Source: Paracoccaceae bacterium
GTDB taxonomy: Bacteria; Pseudomonadota; Alphaproteobacteria; Rhodobacterales; Rhodobacteraceae
DNA length: 14,315 bases
Assembly: GCA_023263735.1 (NCBI GenBank)
Contig: JALQUQ010000027.1
Coordinates: forward strand, 1-14,315
Direction: 5' to 3'
Part shown: one piece after another, positions 6,534 to 14,056 of the stretch
Layout: each line of letters starts with the position of its first letter
Numbering within the stretch: position 1 is the first letter of the stretch
Notes under the pieces: model-generated
Database searches by the model: none
What the model was told of the DNA's origin: nothing
What the model saw: only the letters and a program-made list of their open reading frames with translations
Position numbers and translations under genes: made by a program

Positions 6534-8392
6534 TTCTTGCTGGGTTTCTTTGTCGAATTCGCCGCCACGGCCACCGGCTTTTTCTTGAAGCTGGCTTTGA
6601 TGTTGCCAAAGATATCCGGCTTGTGACCATGGCTGCGCATGATCAGGTACTGCTGGGTAAAGGTGATGATGTTGTTTGTGATCCAGTACACCACCAAGCC
6701 CGATGCAAAGCTGCCCAACATGAACATGAAAATCCACGGCATGAAGGCAAAGATCTGCTGCTGCACCGGATCGGTGGGCGCCGGGTTCAGTTTCTGCTGC
6801 AACCACATCGAGATGCCGAGAAGGATCGGCAAGACCCCGATAAAGATCATGTGCAGCATCGACCCCTGGACAGGCGCCGCCCAAGGCAGCAGGCCAAAGA
6901 GGTTGAACAGAGACGACGGATCGGGGGCAGACAGGTCATTGAGCCAGCCAAAGAACGGCGAATGACGCAGTTCGATCGTGACAAAAATCACCTTGTAGAG
7001 CGAGAAGAAGATCGGGATCTGAATCAGGATCGGAAGGCAGCCCGCAGCGGGGTTCACCTTCTTATCCTTGTAAAGCTTCATCATTTCGCGCTGAAGCATC
7101 TGCTTGTCTTCGCCCGCGCGCTCTTTCAGCGCTTCCATTTCGGGCTGCAGTTCTTTCATGCGCGCCATGCTGACATATGATTTATACGCAAGCGGCAGCA
7201 CGATCAGCTTCAGCACAAAGGTCAGTGCGATGATCGACAGACCCATGTTGCCAATGGCGCCGTGCAGCCAATGCAGAACGGTAAAGATCGGCTTGGTCAG
7301 GAAGAAGAACCAACCCCAGTCGATCACGTCAAGGAAGCCGGCAATCGGGGTGCCCGCCGTGCCATCGGTGGTGCCCGTGGCCTGATATTCTTTCAGCTTT
7401 TCCCATTCCTTGGCACCTGCGAACAGACGCTGCGAAACGGTGGTCGAAGCACCAGGAGCCACCGAAACCACGGGGCTGCGCACTTCGGTCTGATAGATCT
7501 GGCTGGAGGGGACGTATTTCACCACCGAGGTGAAGGCCGAACCCTGCTGCGGAACCAGCACAGTCATCCAGTATTTGCTGGTAAAGCCGATCCAGCCATC
7601 GGCGGTCGCGTCGGTGACTTCGGCATTGCCGCCTTCGCGATCCACAACCGGCAGCTTTGCGACATCGTCATACTTGATTTCAGTCCGGGTGCCGTCCGAG
7701 CTACGAACAACGCCTTCGTGGCTGATGAAGAACTTTTCCAGATCGGTCGGCGTGCCGTGGCGGGCAACGATGCCATAGGGGAACAGCCGCGCCTCGGACG
7801 TACCGGTGTTTTTCACCGTCTCGTTGACCGTGAACATAAAGTCCTGATCAACAGAAATCTCACGCTTGAACTCCAGCCCTTTGCCATTGTTCCAGATCAT
7901 GGTGACCGGATTTCCGGGCGAAAGCGTGCCGCCGCCAGCCGGCGTCCATTCGGTGTTGGCACCGGGCACATCGGCATAATCCAGCGAACCGGCCGGGCCC
8001 CAACCAAACAGGGCGTAATAGGCATTTTCCTGCCCCACAGGCGACAGCAGGCGAACGATGTCAGACCCCGGTTCCAGCGTCTTTTTGTACTCTCTCAACT
8101 GCAGATCGTCGATCCGGCCGCCCAGCAGTGAAATGGTGCCAGTCAACGACGGCGTGTCGATCGTGACACGCGGTGCCGCAGCGGCAGCGGTGGGCGCATC
8201 CGACTGGGTCGCAACAGGGTCTGCCGCAGATGCCGGTGGCGCAGCAGCCTGACCATCCGTGGCCGTTGCCGTCACAGCCGGAGCGTTCGGGTCAACCACA
8301 GGGTCAGGTTGCGGGAACAGCATGTACCAGCCCATGATGACCACAAAGGACAGCACAGTTGCCAGGATAAGATTCTTGTTCTGATCGTCCAT
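6530..8392 (-). CDS. yidC: Membrane protein insertase YidC
   Basis: Inner-membrane insertase of 620 residues, working alone or with SecYEG, with YidD as helper. It starts MDDQNKNLIL, with TM1 at about 7-26. An Ala/Thr/Pro-rich linker (30-75) leads to the periplasmic P1 domain (about 76-340). The conserved C-terminal core has TM segments near 358-380, 383-402, 453-472, 512-531 and 547-572, and a basic tail. Signatures include LAYKSYVSMARMKELQPEM (401-419), NPAAGCLPILIQIPIFFSLY (447-466) and VYWITNNI (568-575). The hydrophilic-groove residue that is Arg366 in E. coli aligns with Lys395, a conservative change. ATG 8390-8392 is preferred over TTG 8405-8407, because GGCGGA lies seven bases upstream and the protein start is typical of the group. 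It is the first gene of the yidC-MOSC-engB set. Confidence 0.97.
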   Translation of the reverse strand: MDDQNKNLILATVLSFVVIMGWYMLFPQPDPVVDPNAPAVTATATDGQAAAPPASAADPVATQSDAPTAAAAAPRVTIDTPSLTGTISLLGGRIDDLQLREYKKTLEPGSDIVRLLSPVGQENAYYALFGWGPAGSLDYADVPGANTEWTPAGGGTLSPGNPVTMIWNNGKGLEFKREISVDQDFMFTVNETVKNTGTSEARLFPYGIVARHGTPTDLEKFFISHEGVVRSSDGTRTEIKYDDVAKLPVVDREGGNAEVTDATADGWIGFTSKYWMTVLVPQQGSAFTSVVKYVPSSQIYQTEVRSPVVSVAPGASTTVSQRLFAGAKEWEKLKEYQATGTTDGTAGTPIAGFLDVIDWGWFFFLTKPIFTVLHWLHGAIGNMGLSIIALTFVLKLIVLPLAYKSYVSMARMKELQPEMEALKERAGEDKQMLQREMMKLYKDKKVNPAAGCLPILIQIPIFFSLYKVIFVTIELRHSPFFGWLNDLSAPDPSSLFNLFGLLPWAAPVQGSMLHMIFIGVLPILLGISMWLQQKLNPAPTDPVQQQIFAFMPWIFMFMLGSFASGLVVYWITNNIITFTQQYLIMRSHGHKPDIFGNIKASFKKKPVAVAANSTKKPSKK

Positions 8393-8427
8393 CGGGACAT
8401 CCGCCAACGTTGTTCAGGTCAGCGGTC

Positions 8428-8485
8428 GTTCAACAGAAGGGGGCCGAAAAGGTCAAGCGGTTTTCCGGGAAACGGCCCCCTTCTG
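8428..8485 (-). promoter_or_regulatory. Long inverted repeat and possible promoter upstream of yidC
   Basis: A perfect 13-bp inverted repeat, CAGAAGGGGGCCG (8434-8446) and CGGCCCCCTTCTG (8473-8485), encloses 26 bp. On the minus strand a TTGACC box (8451-8456) lies in the loop. TTGAAC (8428-8433) follows after 17 bp, so the -35 box would be in the loop and one arm would form the promoter spacer. No T-run follows the repeat, which argues against a simple terminator of the upstream EAL gene. It may be a regulated yidC promoter, an RNA structure, or a terminator of the other type. Confidence 0.5.
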
Positions 8486-8536
8486 CGGCGATCAACCACT
8501 CAAATCTTGGCGTTTCGGGGCTGATCCCACGAAAAG

Positions 8537-8549
8537 GGTCACTTTGACC
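8537..8549 (-). terminator. Short hairpin at the end of the EAL-domain gene
   Basis: On the minus strand GGTCA and TGACC pair around a three-base loop, directly followed by CCTTTT. The hairpin includes the TGA stop codon (8539-8541). With only five base pairs it would be a weak intrinsic terminator. Confidence 0.3.
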
Positions 8550-10083
8550 GCCTGGTCAGGCCCAGCGGTTTGATGCGTGCCGCCTCATGCCGAGCGATCC
8601 AGGGCAGCGTTTCATCAAATGCCATAGGCCGGCCAATCCCGAACCCCTGCACATGGCCGCACCCCAATTGTGCAACGGTCGCATGTTCGGCCGGGGTTTC
8701 AACGCCCTCTGCCAAAGTTTCCAGACCAAGTTGTTCGGCCAGCGACACAATGCCCGCCACCATCTGCTTTTGCATCGGATCGTCATCGACCCGGTGAATA
8801 AAGCTGCGATCAATCTTGATTCGCTGAATGGAATAGCGGCGCAAATTGGCAAGGCACAAAAGGCCCGTGCCAAAGTCATCCAGATCGATGTGGCACCCCA
8901 TTTTGGACAATCCGGCAAGGTTGGAAACCACCACGTCATCATCGCTGCGCACGGCCACGCTTTCCAGCACCTCTATGGTCAGGCGATGCGGTTCGATGCC
9001 GAACCGGTCCAGATCCCACTTGAGCTTTTCGCAAAGACTGGGATTGCGCAGATCGTTTTCAGAAAAATTGACCGCAACCCTTGGCACGGAAAGTCCGGCC
9101 TTGTCCCATCGGACGAGGGCACTGAGTGATTGATAGAGGATCACCTCAACAAGGCGCTCAGACAGGCCCGCGTCATCGATCACCGGCAGGAATTCGGCGG
9201 GCGAAATCACGCCCTTTTGCGGATGAACCCATCGCGCCAACGCTTCGAACCCGGAAACGGCCCCGGTATCGGTACACACTTGGGGCTGAAACCACGCCAT
9301 CACCTCGCCCTCATCCAATGCTTTTTGGATGCCCGCGCGCAATTCCGCCCGATCGGCGCGACGGCGGGTCAGATCAGGTTGAAAGGCGCGGATCGCAGAC
9401 GGGCCATGGTGCAACGCCTCATCCGCCGCGATGCGCGCCGCATCCAGAATTGATCGCCCCAACGGCGCAGGGCTGCGTTCGGCCAGACAAAAGCCGATGG
9501 AGACCGATGGATGCAGGGTCAATTCCCCCTCAACCATCGCCGCTGAAATGCAGGCCTGCAGACGAGAGGAAAGCTGGACGGCCGTTTCCAGATCAAACCG
9601 GCGAATGGGGGACAGGATCACCGCATAAGCCGGAACATCCCCAGCCAGCCGCGCAACCATATCACCACCCCGCAAGACAGCGCCCAACCGCTCTCCCACA
9701 CGATAGATCATCCGGTCGGTCACATGCTGGCCATGTCGGCCAGCGAACCGGTCGATTTCGTCAAAAACGATCACAAAACAGGCCGTGGTCAGGCCCGTTA
9801 CGGGCTGATCCGCCAAGATCTGATCAAGAACTTTCAGCGCCCTAACCTCAGACGCGAAGCCGCCCGCCAGATCAGAGGGTTCGTCGATCATCACAGCGCC
9901 GTGGGATCGCATGGACATCAGCGCAACGATCACCGGGCATAAGAGTGCCGTTGCGATCACGGCGTTTTCGCCGCCCAACCACAAGGCCACAAGACTGACC
10001 GAGGGCAGAAAAACCAGCACTTCGACCCGGGCGAACCACCAGCCTTGCCCGGACTTGCCAGCAGAGCGGAACTTTTGCGCCAT
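8539..10083 (-). CDS. Membrane cyclic-di-GMP phosphodiesterase with degenerate GGDEF and intact EAL domain
   Basis: Protein of 514 residues. Two hydrophobic segments (about 20-37 and 40-57) form a membrane hairpin with almost no periplasmic loop. A GGDEF-fold domain follows (about 97-235), but the signature is AGDVPAY at 147-153, so it should not make cyclic di-GMP. The EAL domain (about 245-500) keeps the metal and catalytic residues: EAL at 280-282, Asn339, Glu371, Asp402-Asp403 in DDFGTG, Lys423, Glu459 in AEGVET and Gln479. An active phosphodiesterase that lowers cyclic di-GMP is therefore expected, perhaps tuned by GTP binding in the degenerate domain, as known for some relatives. No PAS, GAF or receiver domain is present. 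It sits between ttcA (60 bp upstream) and yidC (146 bp downstream) on the same strand, with no functional link to either that I can see. Confidence 0.92.
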   Translation of the reverse strand: MAQKFRSAGKSGQGWWFARVEVLVFLPSVSLVALWLGGENAVIATALLCPVIVALMSMRSHGAVMIDEPSDLAGGFASEVRALKVLDQILADQPVTGLTTACFVIVFDEIDRFAGRHGQHVTDRMIYRVGERLGAVLRGGDMVARLAGDVPAYAVILSPIRRFDLETAVQLSSRLQACISAAMVEGELTLHPSVSIGFCLAERSPAPLGRSILDAARIAADEALHHGPSAIRAFQPDLTRRRADRAELRAGIQKALDEGEVMAWFQPQVCTDTGAVSGFEALARWVHPQKGVISPAEFLPVIDDAGLSERLVEVILYQSLSALVRWDKAGLSVPRVAVNFSENDLRNPSLCEKLKWDLDRFGIEPHRLTIEVLESVAVRSDDDVVVSNLAGLSKMGCHIDLDDFGTGLLCLANLRRYSIQRIKIDRSFIHRVDDDPMQKQMVAGIVSLAEQLGLETLAEGVETPAEHATVAQLGCGHVQGFGIGRPMAFDETLPWIARHEAARIKPLGLTRRSK

Positions 10084-10143
10084 CGTCTTTGCCCCCGATC
10101 CATGCGTCGAAGGTCACGCTAGGGGCAGTTCCTGACCGAAAAC

Positions 10144-11025
10144 TTAATCCAGTTTGCCCAGATGCGGAGGATTTTCCATATCCGGGGCCAAGCCCCGCAT
10201 CAGACCCGCAAAGTCGAAAATACCGGGGTCGGCCAAATGGGAGGGTCGGACATTCATCAATGACCGAAACATCACCTGCCGTCGGCCGGGAACACGGGTT
10301 TCCCATTCATCCAACAGCTTTTTCACTTGGGCGCGCTGCAACCCTTCCTGACTTCCGCACAGATCGCAGGGAATGATCGGATAGTTCATGGCGCGGGCAA
10401 ATTTATCGCAATCGGCCTCGGCCACAAAGGCCAAGGGCCGCGCGACGAACAGATCACCATCTTCGTTCAGCAAACGCGGCGGCATGGTTGCCAAACGGCC
10501 GCCGTGGAAGAGGTTCATGAAGAAGGTTTCCAACAGATCGTCTCGGTGGTGGCCCAGAACGACCGTCGAACAGCCCTCTTCGCGCGCAATCCGATAAAGA
10601 TTACCCCGACGCAAACGCGAGCAGAGCGAACACATCGTCCCGCCGGGTTTGATCTTGTCGACCACGACCGAATAGGTGTCCTGATATTCAATGCGATGCG
10701 GCACGCCCATCCGGGTCAGGAATTCGGGCAGCACCGTTGCGGGAAACCCGGGCTGCCCCTGATCCAGATTGCAGGCCAGCAGGTCAACTGGCAGCAAGCC
10801 ACGCCATTTCAATTCATGCAGCACGGCCAAAAGGGTGTAACTGTCCTTGCCCCCCGAAAGACACACCAGCCAACGATCCCCCGGCACGATCATGCCATAG
10901 GTTTCCATCGCCTCGCGCACCTGTTGCACCAGACGTTTGCGCAGTTTGCGGAACTCTAGCCCCTTGGGCGCCCCGTAAAACAGCGGGTGGATATCGTCGG
11001 CGATATCGTCAGACTCGTCCAGCAT
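10144..11025 (-). CDS. ttcA: tRNA 2-thiocytidine(32) synthetase TtcA
   Basis: Cytoplasmic Fe-S enzyme of 293 residues that thiolates C32 of certain tRNAs, including tRNA-Arg species. The PP-loop ATP motif SGGKDS is at 57-62. The first cysteine pair CSLC (Cys132, Cys135) and the second CDLC (Cys220, Cys223) are in the positions expected of cluster ligands in the TtcA family. GHHRDD (158-163) and the final block [13 protein letters not shown] (252-264) also fit. Length and start are normal, with ATG at 11023-11025. It lies 58 bp after the SDR gene and 60 bp before the EAL gene on the same strand. A TtuA/Ncs6-type thiolase is less likely, because the zinc-finger cysteines of that group are missing. 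Confidence 0.95.
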   Translation of the reverse strand: MLDESDDIADDIHPLFYGAPKGLEFRKLRKRLVQQVREAMETYGMIVPGDRWLVCLSGGKDSYTLLAVLHELKWRGLLPVDLLACNLDQGQPGFPATVLPEFLTRMGVPHRIEYQDTYSVVVDKIKPGGTMCSLCSRLRRGNLYRIAREEGCSTVVLGHHRDDLLETFFMNLFHGGRLATMPPRLLNEDGDLFVARPLAFVAEADCDKFARAMNYPIIPCDLCGSQEGLQRAQVKKLLDEWETRVPGRRQVMFRSLMNVRPSHLADPGIFDFAGLMRGLAPDMENPPHLGKLD

Positions 11026-11083
11026 GGCAGGCCTTTCACCAAGAATGCGCGCTTATCCGTGACCGTGGCGATAGGGTCAAGCG

Positions 11084-11815
11084 TCAGACGTGCTGCGCCC
11101 CGTTTACCTCAATTTCGGCCCCGGAAATATAGGTCGACTGATCCGAACAAAGGAACCAGATCAAATCCGCAACTTCCTTGGGTTGACCCAAACGCTGCAA
11201 AGGCAGTTTCTCGACTATCTTGTCTGTGCCAGGGGAAAGAATGGCCGTCTGGATTTCCCCCGGGGCGATGGCATTGACCCGCACCCCCAGCGGCCCGAAG
11301 TCATGCGCCATTTCACGGGTCAACGCGGCCAGCGCCGCCTTTGACGTCGCATAGGCGGCCCCGGCAAAGGGATGAACGCGCGCGCCCGCAATCGATGTCA
11401 CGTTCACAACCGACCCTTTCGCGGACGACAGCTCATCCTTGAGACCGCGGGCCAAGACGATCGAGGCGAAAAAGTTGACGTGAAACACCTGACCCCAGGT
11501 GCGAAGGTCGGTTTCCAAGGTGTTCAACCGCGATCCATTGGGGCCTTTCGGGCTGATCCCCGCGTTATTTACCAAGGCATGAAGTCTGCCCTGAACCTTA
11601 TCCTTGATCAGGGCAATCGCCTCGATCGTTTTGTTGGGGTCTGCAAGATCGATCTGAATGTGGTTCTCCTCGCCCCCCGGCCAAGGGCACCGCGGATCAA
11701 AGGGTTGGCGCGAACAGGTCAACACCCGCCATCCTTCGGATGAAAACCGTTTGACCGTCGCATGGCCGATCCCGCGCGAGGCCCCAGTCAGCACCAATGT
11801 CTTTTGCTCGCTCAT
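11084..11815 (-). CDS. Short-chain dehydrogenase/reductase (classical SDR)
   Basis: Soluble NAD(P)-dependent oxidoreductase of 243 residues. The cofactor motif TGASRGIG is at 10-17 and NNAG at 83-86. The catalytic set is Asn114, Ser141, Tyr155 and Lys159 (YATSK), with PGEIQT (185-190) after it. Ser35-Arg36 at the end of the second beta strand suggest NADPH preference, which is inference. Length and Rossmann layout are standard. The ATG at 11813-11815 has GGGGA five bases upstream. It is the first gene of the minus-strand block and diverges from argB across 122 bp. Substrate and pathway cannot be read from sequence; motifs specific to FabG-type reductases were not convincing. Confidence 0.9.
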   Translation of the reverse strand: MSEQKTLVLTGASRGIGHATVKRFSSEGWRVLTCSRQPFDPRCPWPGGEENHIQIDLADPNKTIEAIALIKDKVQGRLHALVNNAGISPKGPNGSRLNTLETDLRTWGQVFHVNFFASIVLARGLKDELSSAKGSVVNVTSIAGARVHPFAGAAYATSKAALAALTREMAHDFGPLGVRVNAIAPGEIQTAILSPGTDKIVEKLPLQRLGQPKEVADLIWFLCSDQSTYISGAEIEVNGAQHV

Positions 11816-11840
11816 TTTCGTCCCCGGTCAAACTGTGGTT

Positions 11841-11868
11841 AAACTAAGCTGGGAATTGCGGAACGCAA
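11841..11868 (-). promoter_or_regulatory. Candidate promoter of the SDR gene
   Basis: TTGCGT (11863-11868) and TAGTTT (11841-11846) on the minus strand are 16 bp apart. The start codon is 25 bp below the -10 box, which fits a short leader. The match is moderate. Confidence 0.35.
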
Positions 11869-11882
11869 GGCGGCCAAAATTC

Positions 11883-11911
11883 TTGGCTTGCGCCTGCAAA
11901 GGCGTTACTTA
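11883..11911 (+). promoter_or_regulatory. Candidate promoter of argB
   Basis: TTGGCT (11883-11888), 17 bp, then TACTTA (11906-11911). The argB ribosome-binding site AGGAGG (11924-11929) follows and lies eight bases before the ATG. The -10 match is weak. No clear ArgR operator pair was seen in the 122-bp divergent region. Confidence 0.35.
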
Positions 11912-11937
11912 GGCCCCCTACGCAGGAGGCCTGCCCG

Positions 11938-12837
11938 ATGAAACAACAGACATTGACCATGCAAGACGCCATTCATACCGCCAAGATGCTGAGCGAAGCC
12001 CTGCCCTACCTTCAGCGCTATTCCGGCGCTGTTGTCGTGGTGAAGTTTGGCGGCAACGCCATGGGCGATGATGATGCGATGGCCGAATTCGCGCGTGACA
12101 TCGTTCTGATGCGCCAGGTGGGGGTGAACCCGGTCGTTGTGCACGGCGGCGGGCCGATGATCAACGACATGCTGAACAAGCTGGGGATCAAGTCGGAATT
12201 CGTGCGCGGCAAGCGTGTGACCGACAAGGCGACGGTCCAGGTTGTCGAGATGATCCTGTCGGGTCTGGTGAACAAGCGGATCGTGCAGGCAATCATGGAT
12301 GCCGGTGGGCGCGCCGTCGGCATCTCGGGCAAGGATGATGACCTCATGGTCTGCGAGGCTGACGATCCCGAATTGGGGTTCGTGGGCCGCCCTATCGAAA
12401 TGAATGTGCAAGTGCTCCGCGATCTTTACAATGCGGGCATCATCCCGGTCATTGCCCCGGTTGGTACGGGCATGGCCGATAACGAAACGTTCAACGTCAA
12501 TGGCGACACGGCTGCCGGTGCCATTGCTGGCGCGTTGCAGGCCGACCGCCTGCTCCTCTTGACCGACGTGCCCGGCGTCAAAGGCCCCGATGGCAATGTG
12601 ATGACCCAGATCACGCCCGAGGAAATTCGCGCCATGATCGCAGACGGCACCATTTCGGGCGGGATGATCCCGAAAACCGAAACGGCGCTGATGGCATTGG
12701 ACAGGGGCACCCGCGCCGTGACCATCCTTGATGGCAAGGTGCCGAATGCGGCCCTGTTGGAATTGTTCACGGACCACGGCGCCGGATCGCAGATCCGCTC
12801 TACCGAACCGCGGGTCAAGCCGCACATCAAACGGTGA
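11938..12837 (+). CDS. argB: Acetylglutamate kinase (N-acetyl-L-glutamate 5-phosphotransferase)
   Basis: Cytoplasmic amino-acid kinase of 299 residues, second step of arginine synthesis, phosphorylating N-acetylglutamate with ATP. KFGGNAM at 36-42 holds the catalytic Lys36, HGGGP at 69-73 binds the substrate phosphate region, and further core motifs are [18 protein letters not shown] and LLTDVPGV. The protein carries an N-terminal extension (about 1-25) before the first strand and an ending of the DHGAGSQI type. In this family these mark the hexameric, arginine-inhibited form, so feedback control by arginine is expected. AGGAGG lies eight bases before the ATG. The stop overlaps the GTG start of the next gene. 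No other arg gene is present in the window. Confidence 0.97.
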   Translation: MKQQTLTMQDAIHTAKMLSEALPYLQRYSGAVVVVKFGGNAMGDDDAMAEFARDIVLMRQVGVNPVVVHGGGPMINDMLNKLGIKSEFVRGKRVTDKATVQVVEMILSGLVNKRIVQAIMDAGGRAVGISGKDDDLMVCEADDPELGFVGRPIEMNVQVLRDLYNAGIIPVIAPVGTGMADNETFNVNGDTAAGAIAGALQADRLLLLTDVPGVKGPDGNVMTQITPEEIRAMIADGTISGGMIPKTETALMALDRGTRAVTILDGKVPNAALLELFTDHGAGSQIRSTEPRVKPHIKR

Positions 12838-13490
12838 CTCCGCTCGACATCGCCCAGCGCGTCCAAAGTGACGCGCTGGAGGTTCTGGGCGGCTTTCACC
12901 CGGAGCCGGACGAAGAAGGCTTTCCTTCGACGGCAAGAACCATTCTGCTGCTTGGCCCTGCCGAGCCGGGCTTTTGGCGGCATTTGACCGCACAACCCGA
13001 ATGGCAAGACGGTCAGCCCGACCCGGTGGATCGCTGGTCCCGGCGGGCCATAGGGCGCATAGCCTGTGACCTTGGGGGCAAGGCCTTTTTCCCCTTTGGC
13101 GGCCCGCCCTATCATCCCTTTTACCGTTGGGCCTTGCGATCTGGCACGACATGGGAAAGCCCGGTGCGCCTTTTGGTGCATCAAAGCCAAGGCTTGATGG
13201 TCAGTTTTCGCGGGGCCTTGGCGCTGAAAGATCACATCGACCTTCCCTCGCCTGCAGCGAAACCCTGCGACACCTGCGCCGCGCCCTGCCTGACCGTCTG
13301 CCCAACACATGCACTGGGCGCGGCGGGCTATGATGTTCCGGCCTGCCATGCCCTTTTGGACACGCCACAAGGCCAACCCTGTCTATCCGGTGGATGTCTT
13401 GTTCGACGCGCTTGCCCGGTGTCACAGGCCTATGCAAGACTTCCCGAACAATCGGCCTATCACATGGCGCGATTCCATAAGACGGGGTAA
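12834..13490 (+). CDS. CblC/QueG-core-like protein with C-terminal dicluster ferredoxin domain
   Basis: Protein of 218 residues starting at GTG 12834-12836, which overlaps the argB stop (GTGA). The C-terminal third holds eight cysteines: C-x2-C-x3-C-x3-CP (145, 148, 152, 156), then Cys171, Cys183, Cys188 and Cys194-Pro. This pattern fits two [4Fe-4S] clusters, as in the ferredoxin domain of epoxyqueuosine reductase QueG. The first 140 residues have no cluster motif. By eye they follow human CblC/MMACHC in order: a hydrophobic strand then PGFWRHL (45-51), DPVDR at 63-67 with GR nearby, a His-Pro at 94-95, and a late segment [16 protein letters not shown] before the proline-rich hinge. QueG also combines such a core with a ferredoxin domain, but is about 1.6 times longer. 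Cobalamin binding is thus inferred, not shown. Database annotation is likely to be just 'ferredoxin'. Confidence 0.7.
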   Translation: MTPLDIAQRVQSDALEVLGGFHPEPDEEGFPSTARTILLLGPAEPGFWRHLTAQPEWQDGQPDPVDRWSRRAIGRIACDLGGKAFFPFGGPPYHPFYRWALRSGTTWESPVRLLVHQSQGLMVSFRGALALKDHIDLPSPAAKPCDTCAAPCLTVCPTHALGAAGYDVPACHALLDTPQGQPCLSGGCLVRRACPVSQAYARLPEQSAYHMARFHKTG

Positions 13491-13515
13491 CCGTCTGAAT
13501 CAAAGGGGAGAAGGA

Positions 13516-14019
13516 ATGAAGCGGCTGATCCTGACGCGTCACGCGAAATCAAGCTGGGACGACCCACTAACGCCCGACCACGACCGCCCCCTGAACGAAC
13601 GCGGCAAGGCCGCAGCCGCCGATCTGGGCCAATGGCTAGCCAGCCGCGGTTATGTGCCCGATCAGGTTCTGTGTTCTGATGCCGAACGCACGCGAAAAAC
13701 CTTTGCGGGCATTGCCCCCGCCCTTCCCGGCGGTTTGACCATGGACCTAAAGCCCGCCCTGTATCACGCAGGGCCTGATGTGATGCTGGCCGTCTTGCGC
13801 CATGCCGTCGGCGATGTGGTGATGATGATCGGCCATAATCCGGGCATTGCGGAATTTGCGGCGCGACTGGTGGCCAAGGCACCCCAGAACGCGGAATTCA
13901 TGCGCTATCCAACGGGTGCAACGCTTGTGGTCGATTTCAGCATCGACTCGTGGGCCGAGCTTGAGTTTGGCATGGGGACTGTCGACGATTTTATCGTGCC
14001 GCGCGAAATCGCGGCCTAA
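13516..14019 (+). CDS. SixA-like histidine phosphatase family protein
   Basis: Cytoplasmic phosphatase of 167 residues. The RHG-type motif TRHAKSSW carries the phospho-accepting His9 with Arg8, followed by DRPLNERG (23-30), Arg58 in SDAERTR, and the second catalytic histidine His107 in GHNPG. The size matches E. coli SixA (161 residues), which dephosphorylates histidine phosphotransfer proteins. Many relatives act on unknown targets. The ATG is chosen because GGGGAG (13505-13510) lies five bases upstream. The open frame extends further left to 13309 but overlaps the previous gene. It follows that gene's stop by 25 bp, so argB, the Fe-S protein and this gene probably share a transcript. A substrate link with the histidine kinase 11 kb away is not implied. 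Confidence 0.9.
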   Translation: MKRLILTRHAKSSWDDPLTPDHDRPLNERGKAAAADLGQWLASRGYVPDQVLCSDAERTRKTFAGIAPALPGGLTMDLKPALYHAGPDVMLAVLRHAVGDVVMMIGHNPGIAEFAARLVAKAPQNAEFMRYPTGATLVVDFSIDSWAELEFGMGTVDDFIVPREIAA

Positions 14020-14029
14020 GCGCCGATCA

Positions 14030-14056
14030 GCGCCCGGCGGTCATTCTGCCGGGCGC
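14030..14056. terminator. Bidirectional GC-rich hairpin between the phosphatase gene and rmuC
   Basis: GCGCCCGGC (14030-14038) and GCCGGGCGC (14048-14056) are perfect inverted repeats. Two more pairs (one G-T) extend the stem to 11 bp with a five-base loop. It lies ten bases past the phosphatase stop and contains the rmuC TGA (14041-14043). Neither strand has a T-run after it, so it is a hairpin between convergent genes rather than a textbook intrinsic terminator. Confidence 0.5.

Noticed and set aside
6534..6884. N-terminal extension of the MOSC protein by 117 codons.
   Set aside because: This stretch lies inside the conserved YidC C-terminal core in another frame; the ATG at 6531-6533 in an ATGA overlap gives the family's normal N-terminus.
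11905..13152. A long open frame on the minus strand opposite argB and the Fe-S gene.
   Set aside because: It is antisense to an unmistakable argB, has low-complexity His/Arg-rich translation and no recognisable domain. It is a by-product of GC-rich codon use.
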